Notes: generated by a model not told the origin, from the letters alone. Positions 45,610-56,265 are shown, counted from the stretch's first letter. The stretch: 64,000 bases of DNA from Acanthosepion pharaonis (GCA_903632075.3 CAHIKZ030001779.1:1792501-1856500); one strand, 5' to 3'. Translations and numbers: made by a program.

Positions 45610-46369
45610 CTGTTGTTCCTGTCTTTAAGAACTCTGGAGACTTTTCTGACCCTTCTAATTACTGTCCTATCAGTCTCCTACCACTCTTTGGTAAAGTCTT
45701 TGAAGCTTTAATCAATGCTGAAGTGGTTATGGATCTTACATCCCATAATCTGCTCTCCGACAAGCAATATGGTTTACGCTTTGCCTGTTCTTCAGCTGAT
45801 GTGCTTAAGGCCATAACTGAAATTGTTTACCAAGCACTTCATAATAATGGAGAAGCTTGTGCCGTGGCTTTAGATATCTCCAAAGCATTTGATAGGGTTT
45901 GGCATGCTGGCCTTCTTCGCAGCTTCAGGGCTATGGAATTTCAGGTCGATTGTTCGACTTAATACAATCATTCCTGTCAAATCGTGCATTGAAGGTCGTT
46001 CTCAATGGATTCTCCTCCAGCTCCTATACCACGAACACAGGTGTTCCCCAAGGCTCTATCCTAGGCCCTACTCTCTTCCTTATCTTCATTAACGATCTTA
46101 CTGACGGCATAGGTACCCAAGTAGGCATCTATGTGGACGACACTACTATTTACTCTTGCCTCAAAAACAAATCTAGTGTCGCCAACAAAACTAACCTGGC
46201 CGTTTGTCATAAAAAGGACCTCAAATCAGTTGTGGACAGGGGCAAGAATTGGCTGGCTAACTTTAATGCCTCAAAAACAAAACTGCTCTCTATTACTCAC
46301 CAGAGAGAACCATCCTTGCCTCCCATTAGAATGTCTGATGCTCAACTCCATGAGAGCACCTTTTTGTGA
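45610..46369 (+). pseudogene. LINE-B reverse transcriptase domain
   Basis: SNYCPISLLPLFGKVFEALIN (45655-45720) then LLSDKQYGLRFACSSADVL, VALDISKAFDRVWH (motif A with catalytic Asp), and after a frameshift near 45930 GYGISGRLFDLIQSFLSNRA, GVPQGSILGPTLFLIFINDL (motif B), GIYVDDTTIYS (motif C, YVDD at 46130-46141), KKDLKSVVDRGKNW. All three catalytic Asp are intact. Confidence 0.92.
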
Positions 46370-46379
46370 CTGCTCTGTC

Positions 46380-47080
46380 TCACATTGCCTGCTGACCTGA
46401 GATGGAATGAATACATTGAGTCAATAGTTTCATCCACTGCAAGGAAAATTGGCTCCCTGTGCTGTGCCAGGAAATTTTTCTCGCCGGTTTCAATCCTTCA
46501 AATCTACAAATAAACTAATCACCCTTGCATGGAGTATTGCTGCCATATATGGTCTGAAGCCCCTTCTGTTTGTCTCAAGGTCCTTGATAAAATCCAGAGA
46601 CGGATATGCAATGTAATTGGCCCTGACCCATCATCTCGTCTGCAGCCACTCTCTCACAGACATGGCATTGCCTCCCTCTGTCTTTTTTTACAAATACTTT
46701 CATGGTAACTGCTGTGATGAACTGCTTTCACTGGTTCCCAGACCTCATGAATTTAAGCGTTCAACTAGGCTGGCATCTCGCTCTCAACCTTTCATTGTCA
46801 AAACTGTTAAATGTAGCCATCTCTTTTACTCCAATAGCTTCATGTCTTGCACTTCTCGCCTTTGGAACTCCCTCCCCATTTCTTGTTTTCCTCATAGCTA
46901 TAATCTCCAACTATTCAAATGTAATGTCAATCGATGTCTCCAGATGCCCTGATCTATCTCCTAACCTTCTCTTCATCCTTTCCTCTATCACTTTACTCTT
47001 GCTCCAACTCTCTGTAACCCCTTGCATGCTAGTGGCTTCCCACCTTGCTTGGGGTGGAATGCTTGAAAAAAGTTCAGGAA
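46380..47080 (+). pseudogene. LINE-B C-terminal region
   Basis: WNEYIESIVSSTARKIGSL, EYCCHIWSEAPS, then frame 46617-46952: IASLCLF-equivalent, FYKYFHGNCCDELLSLVPRP, FKRSTRLASRSQPFI, SNSFMSCTSRLWNSLPISCFP, LQLFKCNVNRCLQMP. This region serves as the reference for the short LINE-B tails elsewhere in the window. Confidence 0.88.
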
Positions 47081-47094
47081 GGATTTAGATTGCT

Positions 47095-47250
47095 AGTACA
47101 CACAAAAGACAATGGTTAAACATAAGAAAACACAATAAAAACAATTAATTCCTTTAAATAATATGTGGAAATAACTATTCTTTGCCTGATGAAGGTCACA
47201 AGACCCTAAACACATTAGCAAAAAATATGTAAAATAAAGTATAATTGTAT
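47095..47250 (+). mobile_element. PLE-IV terminal-repeat fragment
   Basis: Aligns with 55060-55225 (ACACACAAA, TTAATT, AATAATATGTGGAAAT, CCTGA.GA.GGTC.C.AGACC, TATGTAAAA.AAAG.ATAAT). It continues the PLE-IV 3' region interrupted at about 43862 by LINE-B. Confidence 0.75.
47181..47222 (+). ncRNA. degraded hammerhead-like motif of PLE-IV
   Basis: CTGATGA at 47186-47192, helix II GGTC-ACAA-GACC, helix I TTTGC before the core and GCAAA after TTA. The GAAAC core element is mutated to TAAAC (47207-47211), which should abolish cleavage. Confidence 0.6.
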
Positions 47251-47289
47251 ATGTGTCATGGTAGGTCATTGGCAGTGGGACTAAATAAT

Positions 47290-47715
47290 GTAGTGATGAA
47301 ATCTTGCTACTAATCTAATACTGCATTTAAATCTATAGAGACTAGGTTCCACAGAGAAGAATTCATGAGGATAATTACCATGAAAATATTTATAGAAAAG
47401 GCACAGGGCAGTTGCATTATGGCAGTGAGAATCTGCCAGGCCAAGACCAATAAGATTCTTGATTGGATTTTATTAAGAATCTCTAAATGTATAACAGAAC
47501 CACTTTACCAGATGAGGCAGCAATATTCAAAGCAAGGGAAAATTGTAGATGTATTAATATGTAAAAGATTCTGGTACAAAAAATTATCTAGCATGAAATA
47601 GTGAATCAACTTTCCTAGCAGCAGACTGAGAAATTGATTAAATATAATCTTTGCATTTCATGTCAGCAGAGAACATTAGCCTGAGAAGATATTAGATGTA
47701 ATTGACTTCTCTTGA
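47290..47715 (-). mobile_element. LINE-B 3' end fragment
   Basis: Minus-strand tail with the block complementary to TTACCATGAAAATATTTAT (FYKYFHGN equivalent, 47379-47397), QYCC-like and LASK-like pieces, parallel to 16495-17135. Confidence 0.75.
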
Positions 47716-48715
47716 TATTTGTTAAGCATTTTTGTTATATTATGTTATCATAATATTTAAATGATTAATGTGATGTAAGCACAAATACAATTTACAATAC
47801 TGTCAATATTACTGCAGAGAAAAAGCAATGACTACACAAATAGGAAAATCAAACTAAAGAAAAAATTTACATAATTAATGAAAATGCAAAAAGAAACACT
47901 TTCAGAGAATGATCAAAAAGCAAAATGAACTCAGCTTCTTATGTTTAACCAGAATGGTGATTGGATTTACCATCCTCTGTTAAATCTCTGACTAAGTGTT
48001 AAACTCGCTGCTTTGGACAATCTCTACAAAGTACAAAAGAAAGCTCTCCCTGAACAGTGATGGTAGGCATACAATACTCCAAACCATAAACATTTTAATG
48101 GCCAACTTGCTTCCAGAATATTCAAATTTAATTTTCAAGAAGGTTTGTCCACAATCACTGAGAGCATGAGGATGTGGTTCACACAGCCAACTTGCATGTT
48201 TCAAGATTGAATCTAAGCCTTTGCTTTTATCTTATCATATATTACATAATGTGTTTGAGCAGCATTTTCTATGTAGGAAGGCTTGGTTAAAGAATAGCAA
48301 AAGTTCTTGGCTTCAGATTATTCATTTACTTTTCTGTTTAGACCATTTTTCTGGCTTCCCATATTTTTTGAATGTTTTCAGCTTTCATAATCTCTTATTA
48401 AAGAAATCATAGTGGATTGATAAGGTTGTGGCTCTAGGTGAGCATTGTCCCTTTTTGTTGGTTTTCAAGCTTCACATCTTTGGGCATCATGTCAGATTAT
48501 TTCAAGTATTGTGTTTTCATGCCTCAGGTTATGATGTTTTTTTCAGGCAGGGTGTATGAAACATATTTAATATGTTTGTTCTTAAATTGAATGAAATTTT
48601 ATTGATGCTAGATTACTTGTTTTATGGTTAAGCCTTCTAATATTTGTAGTTATATATCAATTAAGACAAAAGGTAAACATTTCTTAGATAACGCATTTCA
48701 TTCTTAAATAATGCA
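47716..48715. other. no recognisable feature
   Basis: A minus frame (47992-48204) contains HPHALSDCGQTFLKIKFEYSG but I recognise no family. Otherwise AT-rich DNA. Confidence 0.35.
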
Positions 48716-48719
48716 TTTT

Positions 48720-48875
48720 TTGTTCTCACCTGTGGAAATCCCTTCCAATTTCTTACTTCCCTGTCATATACAATCTTCAAAAATTTAAAAGCTCTATCAA
48801 TTGCCATCTTCAGTCTCTCCTTAACCATATTCGTTTATTGTCATTTCCTCACTTCTCTTCACTGTAATCCTCTAT
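48720..48875 (+). mobile_element. LINE-B extreme 3' end
   Basis: CTGTGGAAATCCCTTCCAATTT corresponds to the RLWNSLP segment, and TACAATCTTCAAAAATTTAAA to YNLQLFK, followed by the usual C/T-rich tail. About 150 bases, ending next to (TA)n. Confidence 0.7.
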
Positions 48876-48887
48876 GTGTATATGTAT

Positions 48888-48919
<32 letters not shown>

Positions 48920-48958
48920 ATATGTATGTGTGTATGTGTATATATATATATGTGTATA

Positions 48959-48993
<35 letters not shown>
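48888..48993 (+). repeat. (TA)n/(TG)n mixed tract
   Basis: Interleaved TATATA, GTATGTG and GTGTGTG units. Confidence 0.95.
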
Positions 48994-48996
48994 GAG

Positions 48997-49150
48997 GTGG
49001 ACATCGAAGTTACCTATGGGTGTTGACTTTGATGTTCGATTTTATATTTACATACACTATTTTAATATATTAAATAATACTATTTTTAAACATTTTTATC
49101 TTTGTATATTTGCTCGCTTAAGTTATATTTCAATAAGTGATTAGCATTTG
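48997..49150 (+). mobile_element. PLE-I terminal-repeat fragment
   Basis: GTGTTGACTTTGATGTTCGA and TTTTATATTTACATACAC (49019-49060) match 7901-7940 just downstream of the PLE-I hammerhead-like motif. Only the segment after the motif is preserved. Confidence 0.65.
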
Positions 49151-49839
49151 TGTAATGACAATTTCAGTCTTAAATATTTATCGGTTGTGGTATCCGATTG
49201 TCTGGGTCAATGTCTGTAGATGTGTGTGCATGTATGTATAGGTGTCTATGTGTATGGAAAGTGCATTCATTTTTAATTGTGTATGTTTGTACATGTGTGT
49301 TGGTTTCCCTTCCGCCCCACCCACTTCCTCTTTTTTTTTTTTTTTTTTTTTACTCATGACGGACCATGAAGATGTTCTCTGTCTCATCTCTTTTTGTGTG
49401 TGTATCTGGGTGCTTATATATTAGAATCTGATTGCGTTTGTTTTACACGTGAGTTTAGGACCCCATTCACACACTCTTAGGATTAAAATGTATACATTGT
49501 CAAGGGACCGGATATGAAATTAGCTAAAGTAACTTCAATGAAGAAATAAATTGAATAACATATATATTTCTTCTTTTCTCCTCAATAATTTTATAGTTGT
49601 AAACTTAATAGCGATTAAGTTTTGATTTTGAAATTAGCAGTTTTTAATTTTAATATTAAAGTTTTTCATATATTTTAGTAATTATTGGTTGGAATAAATT
49701 CTTTTTTAATACTACCTATATTTTAAACATCTGAATAGATATTATAACATGACTTCATTGTCAAGCTTTTTGAATTTTCCTATACTTGTATTTTGATTGG
49801 TCAATCTAGCTTTTGTAACAACGTTTTCCCCTTGTGAAG
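49151..49839. other. no gene; T-run and simple sequence
   Basis: A T-run at 49332-49350 and GT-rich bits. No family recognised. Confidence 0.4.
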
Positions 49840-49978
49840 GATTGTTAATTTGAAACTTTTAAAACCATTTATTTTACACTCAACATCATCACTTGATAAG
49901 ACACCGAGGGTGTTGAAACAAAATGGCTATTTTGTAGTGATTTTATAACATATTTATGTTATAAATTTTTTTAAATAA

Positions 49979-49982
<4 letters not shown>
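49840..49982 (+). mobile_element. PLE-like terminal segment with broken hammerhead-like motif
   Basis: TTGATAA (49893-49899, two changes from CTGATGA), helix II GACACC-GAG-GGTGTT, GAAAC at 49915-49919, and an A/T tail AAATAAATAAATA leading straight into (TA)n. Layout equals that of the PLE ends in this window, but no coding part is attached. Confidence 0.5.
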
Positions 49983-50040
<58 letters not shown>

Positions 50041-50186
50041 ATTTCTATATATATTATTTATATATTATATATGCATGGTACTTATTGGAAAGCACTCAAT
50101 ATCAGTGATAGAGCTAGCATTGTTGTATTGATGTGAGTTTGTGATCCTGAGTTTTACGCACTTGCAATCATCAGACAAACCCAGAG

Positions 50187-50222
<36 letters not shown>
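49983..50222 (+). repeat. (TA)n tracts flanking a hammerhead-like motif
   Basis: (TA)n at 49983-50030 followed by (GT)n, and (TA)n at 50192-50222. Confidence 0.95.
50135..50182 (-). ncRNA. hammerhead-like motif with 8-bp helix I
   Basis: Minus strand: GGGTTTGT (50182-50175), CTGATGA (50174-50168), TTGCAAGTGCGT with a GC/GC helix II, AAAAC in place of GAAAC, TCAGGATC, ACAAACTC (50142-50135). Helix I pairs over 8 positions including one G-T. The G to A change in the GAAAC core predicts loss of activity. Between two (TA)n tracts with no coding sequence attached. Confidence 0.55.
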
Positions 50223-50227
<5 letters not shown>

Positions 50228-50229
50228 TG

Positions 50230-51544
50230 GTTGTTTAATATTGGACATTGTTAGGAGTGTACATCCATCATTTTATCAATTATGTCAGATCTTTCACAAG
50301 AATATTGATTTTTGTTTTTACCTGCAAATGCCTTCAGCATTTGACTTAATCAAGTGCAACACTTTAGGTGTTATTGAATTGCATCTTTGTACATTTAAAG
50401 GTGAAAAAGTAAAAGATAAAATGAATGCCTGAACCATAGGGAAATCTTCCTTGGTAAGTGAATTCTGGTGCCAATAATATTCTTAGATCAGATTATATTA
50501 ATCTTATAACTCATACATCACCAATTTAAATAGGTTATGACAGGCGCTATGCTCAATCTGAGCACAAAATTTAGCCAAAGGTGGTGCAAGTTTGAACATC
50601 GCTATGAGAACTGCAAAGAACTGCATCAATATAAGAACTGCATCATTAGCAGAACAGTAATAAACCTTTTTTAAGTTAAGAATAATTATAAAATTGGCCT
50701 CATAAATTAATGTACAATGCTGAATAATTGAATGACAAAATAAAAGACATCTTATATGTTTTGTCTCTTGAAATGACTTCAGACTAAATAAAGTTTTTAT
50801 CAATGAAATTCATATTTGTGTAGGGAAAGGAATAATATACAATGAACATTGATTAGAATTTTACATTGAGAAAACTCTGAACATATACAGAAACCTTTAT
50901 ATTCAAATGAAACATTTTTCGCATCAAATATATCTAGATGCCTAACCTAGCCAATCTCATTCAGCTTTTGGTTTTTATCACTATTGTCTTTAAATATAGC
51001 ACATTGTAATAGCAGTGGTTTTGTTAGAAAAGGTGATATGGTGTATGAACCTGGATGTAAATTTGCCATGGAAGACTCATAAATTAGTGCCATTTCTTTT
51101 GTCTTAATAAATTACTTTTAATTTTAATCAGAACTGTATTTTTTAAGATGAAATTATAGTCAGACTTATAAATGATTAATCCCTAGAATATATTGTTTTG
51201 TAAAAGATCCCTTTTTTGTTTGTATATTCTTTCAATAAAATTCATAGATTTTTCTCCTATGTATCTCTTGTGAATTTTATTACAGTCTATAGTGTAAATT
51301 TTCTCAATTTAGCTTCAGATGATCCATTATTTTCTACTTTTATCTCAATACTGTTACTTTTTTGCATTGTTTCCTAAAAATTAAAAAAAAGCCAGGGAAA
51401 CTAATCTAAATAAGTGGTTAAAATTCATTAAGCAATGGTACTTATATAATTAACTTTCCCCACTTGAACTTGAACCATCTGTGCTCATAAAATCTGAACT
51501 TATATTTCCTAATCTATTTTTTTTTCAATAGGAGTGAATATGTT
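50230..51544. other. no recognisable feature
   Basis: A minus frame of 99 codons (50504-50803) is open, but I see no domain. The remainder is AT-rich. Confidence 0.35.
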
Positions 51545-51900
51545 CACCTATAACCCAGTTTACACTTCTTTCCAACTTTTTTGAACAAGAGTAGAGGTTT
51601 ATCCCTTGTTTCCTATTTAGGATTGGATTTCCAGTTCTTTGTAAAGTCTTTTCCTTCACTCCCAGTAGCACTTTTCACCTTTGTGGTGTTATCACCTTGC
51701 TTGGAATGAAATATGTAGTTGATAGTTGCACCTAGTTCAGGGAAAGTTCTGTTAATCCTTCTCCCTTTTTGTCTGTGAGGATCACCTTTTATTTAGGTTT
51801 TTGATCACACATGCAAATTAGCGATAGTTTAAAGGCACTAGAACCACGCATACACTTTACTTAAATTCCAAATGGTGGCTCTATCAAGCAGGCAAGATAT
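51545..51900 (+). mobile_element. LINE-B 5' leader fragment
   Basis: GAACAAGAGTAGAGGTTTAT, CCTTGTTTCCTATTTAGGA and the following C/T-rich part match 44420-44500 of the long LINE-B copy. No coding. Confidence 0.6.
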
Positions 51901-52179
51901 CATGGCCTTTTAGCCACAGGCAGATTGGAATTCCTTGGTTCACCACAAAATGATTTTAAAAAATTCCAATTTCATATTCTAGGTTTTTATTTTTTTTATG
52001 TGTAATGAGTTATCATAATCCTTTCCCTTCACTTCTATCATATCAGCAGCATCCCTTCAAGCAGTGTTAACAAATGCTGACTGTTACGGTGTCTAATGAG
52101 GTCACTACACAAATTTTTGGTCATGTGAAACAGTCCATGCATATTGAATATGTGATCCTATGTCGCTTATGCCAGGGGC

Positions 52180-52816
52180 ATAAGCTGTGTTCACTACACC
52201 TCCCCACTAATCTCATTATCAAACAGGTAGCAGCTGGGGTGGCTTTATACATCTGCTGCTTCTTCAAAGAAGTGGTTCAGCAGGCTCACTTGCTTCTTGA
52301 AGTGGCCCTGCTAACCTTTATTGTTGCTACTGTCATTTGATTGGTTAGAGTCAACATCAGTTGAATGGTCATTTTCATCCTTCATTACAGATATGTACAT
52401 CTCATTCTCACTCAGTGCAGTGGTTTCATCTTCCACAAAATTGCTCACCATATGAGGAAAAAGGCAGAGGTCTTTCACATTGCATGGCATTCCATCCACG
52501 TAAACTGCTTGGGGACTCACAAATCTAGTCACTGTCCTTATCCTCCATTTACTTGTTCCATGGAGTCCTTACTAGTACAATGTTCCCTTTCTTGTACATA
52601 GCTTCCTAATACTCAGGCTCCCGAAGAGGGCCTTGTCAACACCTTTCACTCATACTTCATACTAGTAAAAAGCATTAGCTGGAGCACCGCGGACACTATC
52701 CTTTGGTGTAATGTTGTACCAGTAAACTGCTTCTTGGACAGCGCATTGCTTTCTGGCAGCAATCTGCTTTATGTATCTGTGTGATTGTTCAACAATGCCA
52801 TTTCTAGATGATACAT
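52180..52816 (-). pseudogene. LTR-retrotransposon integrase C-terminal fragment
   Basis: Minus strand: SSRNGIVEQSHRYIKQIA (third catalytic Glu of the DDE integrase core, about 52810-52755), CAVQEAVYWYNITPKDS, APANAFY.YEV.VKGVD, then frame 52532-52311 with VTRFVSPQAVYVDGMPCNVKDL (C-terminal binding domain) and an acidic Ser/Asp tail. Typical pol 3' end of a Ty3/gypsy-like or related element. The rest of pol is absent, and no LTR adjoins. Stops at about 52660 and 52630. Confidence 0.75.
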
Positions 52817-53439
52817 ATGAACATCTTTTAAATCGTTTATAGTTTTTGTAGTAATTATAACAAATTTTATGCTAAGATTAGATAAATTCTTTGAGTTGTA
52901 GTCAATACTGAGTTGATAGGTTGTATATTATGCGTTTAGTTTTATCAAGGTTATTTATGTTATTTACTTTTCTAATTTAGTAAATATGATAAACTTTTCT
53001 TTTTCATATTGAATATGAAATAATTAGAATACTGAAGAAGTTTAAAAGTATTTCAATGTTTTTCTCTTTATCATTGAGGGCTGCAAATTTTAAATGCTCT
53101 TAAATAGAAGACAATAATTATTCCAGATTTTATTTTGTTGTTATGGTGCAAGCAGAAGTTTATGAGATTATTTTTATTGGTGGATTGTTAATAGACTCTT
53201 AGTTTTAGATTATCATCAATACAATTTAACATGATATTGAGGAAAAGTAATGTATTGTTTCTTTCTGTTTCATAAGGTTTTAATCCAAGTTACTAGAACA
53301 CGTACTTACATTCCTTCTTTATACAAAAGCATAAAATTAAATAGATTATTGAATAAATTGTATGTGGTTGGTTCAGACTAAATATTTTCATTTCTGTTGT
53401 ATTTTTTTCACAATATTTGACAACTATTTACTACTGTCT
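52817..53439. other. no recognisable feature
   Basis: AT-rich, no coding signal. Confidence 0.4.
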
Positions 53440-54210
53440 TAACAGTAAGTCAGATCAGCCTGATAAGGTCAAGTTGGCAGCTGATCTAAAAAATGACCTA
53501 AAATCTGCTGATAACTGGGGGTAAGGAATGGCTTGTTAATTTTAATGCTTCCAAAATGAAATTTCTCTGTATCAATCATCTGAGAGACTTCTCTCTGCCT
53601 TTCATCATCATGGCTAATTCTAACCTCCCAGATAGTGACTCAGTGTTCCTTCCTGAGTTAACTTTTTCCATTGACATGAAAATTGCTAGGTCTACTGCTA
53701 GGAAATTTAGTTTATTATGCCATGCTAGACAATCTTTCTTGCCTGTATCTATCTTACAAATTTATAAGTCTACCATTTGCTCATGCATTGAATATTGCTG
53801 CCACATCTGGTCTGGTGCTCCTGTTATACATTTAAATATTTTTGATAAAATCTAAAGAAGAATGTGCAATGTTATTGGTCCTGACCTGGTATCTCGCCTT
53901 CAGTCACTTTCCCATTGCCATAATGTAGCTTTCAAAGATGGTCACATTATTTTACAATTGAAATGGCAAAATGTAACCATAGCTTCATGCTAAGTCTCTT
54001 CTATCACACTTGTTTGCTTGCTAGCTTCCCAGTCAACTTTGATCTTTTGATCTTTAAAAATTTAAATGCAATATCAATCATTATCTTTTGTCTTTTTAAT
54101 TCTTGTACTTTTATTATTCTCTCCCCTTATTAATCTTTTTCTTTTTTTCTCATATTTTCTAACACTCAGTAAGACCTTGTGACTTTATATACATATATAT
54201 TAATCATTTT
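53440..54210 (+). mobile_element. LINE-B post-catalytic to 3' end fragment
   Basis: DLKNDLKSADNWG-like start at 53485, frame 53556-53855 with LPFIIMANSNLPDSDSV, ELTFSIDMKI, ARSTARKFSLLCHARQSF and SILQIYKSTICSCIEYCCHIWSGAP. Tail with FQSLSHCHNVA-like and C/T-rich end. Matches 46.25-46.95 kb. Confidence 0.85.
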
Positions 54211-54289
54211 AATCAATCATAGGTCATCATTTAAGTTAATAAGTCTTAGGAGCTCTACCAAACTAGCTAACCATGTGGTGAATTTAAAA
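54211..54289. other. short unassigned spacer
   Basis: No feature seen. Confidence 0.3.
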
Positions 54290-54450
54290 GAAAAAAACAG
54301 CAGGGATCCGATTGTAAGCTGGAAAATTCTAAAAAAGTTTTAAAAACAATCACAATAATATTTGCAACATCTGCCAAGAGGAAAAATTAGCAATAATGAC
54401 GTTTCCAGATCCAAAGAACCTTTTGAACCAGAAATCAATGTCATGAGCCC
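54290..54450 (+). pseudogene. PLE-I GIY-YIG C-terminal fragment
   Basis: SWKILKK near 54320, then CNICQEEKLAIMTFPDPKNLL near 54363-54425, the same C..C.EE...NLLN signature as 6.85-6.95 kb. Breaks off after LNQKS. Confidence 0.8.
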
Positions 54451-54739
54451 TTGCATACATATTTAAAAAAATCTTAAGCTCATATGAGGCTGGATAAAAA
54501 AAGTGGTACATTTCAATTACCATCCCCACCAAAACATTTGTAATACCTTTGCTTTTCTTTTCCTCCTCCTTTTTCTTCTTCTCCTTCCTCTTTCACATTC
54601 TCCTCCTCCTCCCTTTCTATCACACCCAATGTCATACATTTGTTTATTTATTGTTTTATTTATTTTATTAAAAACAATACAGGTCAATTGATAAAAATCA
54701 CTTGAGGATACAAAGATTGAAACCAAGGTAGCTGATTCA
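54451..54739 (+). other. pyrimidine-rich spacer
   Basis: TTC/TCC-rich tract at 54550-54625, reverse in strand sense to the purine tract near 4 kb. No coding. Confidence 0.5.
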
Positions 54740-55255
54740 ACTGATCTAATTTTTAAAGTATGGTAGTGTGTATGTGCGTATGTGTGTGTATGCGTGTATA
54801 GGTACAAATAAGTTTATGAATTCCTCGTAGTAAGACAGTATATGTATGGAGGGGAAATATACGCACGCATATATACACGCATGCTGACAGAAACGCACCA
54901 AAATGGAAACAGATCCAAGAGCACATAGGGGTCAGTAAAACATTAAAAGATAAAATGCCGATAACTAATTTATCATCTCGCTGGACCAACCTTAATTGTT
55001 TTATGACCCTTCGCGCAGAACTCTTCATTGCCAATTCGAGAAAGAAATTCAGATTACCAACACACAAACAGAAAATGTCTCATATCGAGAATATTTAACA
55101 TTGAACATGAGGAAAAATTAATTATTTTTAATAATATGTGGAAATCTCCACTTTTACCTGAAGATGGTCGCGAGACCAGAAACACGTGTCGTAAAAATTA
55201 TGTAAAAACAAAGCATAATATTTTTTCTAAATAAATCCACATTACAACCAAAAAC
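54740..55255 (+). mobile_element. PLE-IV 3' region and terminal repeat
   Basis: GTGTGTATGTG-rich start, then 54895-55030 aligning with 43725-43862, then 55060-55225 aligning with 47095-47250, with a hammerhead-like motif in the middle. No coding part remains upstream. It provides the uninterrupted reference showing that 43.86 and 47.09 kb were once adjacent. Confidence 0.75.
55152..55196 (+). ncRNA. hammerhead ribozyme, best candidate in window
   Basis: Helix I TTTTAC (55152-55157) with GTAAAA (55191-55196), 6 bp perfect. Core CTGAAGA 55158-55164. Helix II TGGTC/GACCA with a GCGA loop, 5 bp perfect. GAAA 55179-55182. Helix III sequence ACACGTGT is self-complementary, consistent with dimeric folding known for minimal PLE hammerheads. 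Cleavage triplet GTC 55188-55190. Every conserved core position I can check is present (the variable N of CTGANGA is A). Confidence 0.85.
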
Positions 55256-55328
55256 GTTTGCTGCACCTCTCTTCTCTTCTTTTTTAATATACATACTTTT
55301 CTCTCGTTGGAACCACTACATTATATTT

Positions 55329-55336
<8 letters not shown>

Positions 55337-55371
<35 letters not shown>
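55337..55371 (+). repeat. (TA)n
   Basis: Follows the PLE-IV end by about 80 bases. Confidence 0.95.
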
Positions 55372-55374
<3 letters not shown>

Positions 55375-56034
55375 TATAAAAAAGATTGCCATGAAATAAC
55401 TTATGTTAACAAAAATATTAATGTCTTTGCCCAGTTTGCTAACTGATTTATCCAAACATAATATGTGGACAGATTTATTCAACCTTTTTTCTATTTGTTA
55501 TCTTCATTTGCTAAATGTTGGTGTATTCCCTTCTCCCTTAGCTTATGTCAGTCATACCAGATGTTACTTGTCTCCACATATTACAGTTTACTCATGTTCT
55601 TTTAGCCTTATTTTTAGTACTCTCTGTCACAACTGTGTGGAATGTTATCCATTCAATTCTTGCTCATGTTTTCTTCTACCGGTCTTTTTTACTTTGATGA
55701 CATAGCAAGGGACCATTTTGGAATATTGTCCTGAGTTTATACAAATCATATATTCTCTGCATGCCACTGATGCATGATAGTTTGGTCATAGTCCTTTTTC
55801 TTTTTTATTATTTTCTAAACCTATCCATCTGCTAGTAGTTTCTGCTAATATTATGTTTACCAGGTAGTGCTTTCTTTTGGAGGGTCTCCTTTATGCAGTG
55901 CAGTTAAAACAATATTAACTGCCAACTATTCATATTGCCACAAGAGCAATTACAGTATAAAGTAGAAAAAAATTCAGTGTAATTTTAAATATGTAAATTT
56001 ATTAATAAAGTATAAATATATTATATTCAATTAC
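55372..56034. other. no recognisable feature
   Basis: A 100-codon plus frame (55403-55705) rich in Ser, Leu and Phe shows no family motif. Confidence 0.35.
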
Positions 56035-56265
56035 TACAAAAATGGGACAAAGAGCTCACTGAAGTCTACCATGATAAAAGAGGAGAGAAATATATAATAA
56101 ATATAAACATGGAAGGACTCATATTAAAATCTGAGGTTAGGTTAGCACTGTCTAAGATAAAAAGGAAGAAAGTAACAGAACCAAATGTTCAAAGATTGAT
56201 ATGGCAGCTCAATTCCACAACAAAATAAAAAATTGCAAGTCCAAACTCAAAGATCCAGAAGCAGA
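56035..56265 (+). mobile_element. LINE-A region just upstream of reverse transcriptase
   Basis: WDKELTEVYHDKRGE (56045-56090), then EGLILKSEVRLALSKIKRKKV (family form GPPIL.SEV..AI..LK.GKA) at 56115-56180, followed by LIWQLNSTT. This is a different portion of LINE-A than the 3' tails. Not truncated in the usual way, so it may be an internal remnant. Confidence 0.6.

Larger units (their letters stand above)
43870..47085 (+). mobile_element. LINE-B, longest copy (jockey-like)
   Basis: 5' region 43870-44927 includes poly-T/(GT)n at 44331-44361 and a GC-moderate leader that recurs at 51545-51900. Endonuclease domain at 44928-45600, reverse transcriptase 45610-46370, C-terminal region to about 47080. 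A join near 45600 directly fuses the end of the endonuclease to the start of the reverse transcriptase, so roughly 1 kb of the usual linker is missing. It apparently sits within a PLE-IV copy. Confidence 0.85.

Noticed and set aside
50504..50803. 99-codon minus frame as a host gene
   Set aside because: No domain, no supporting context; AT-rich chance frames of this length are expected in 64 kb.
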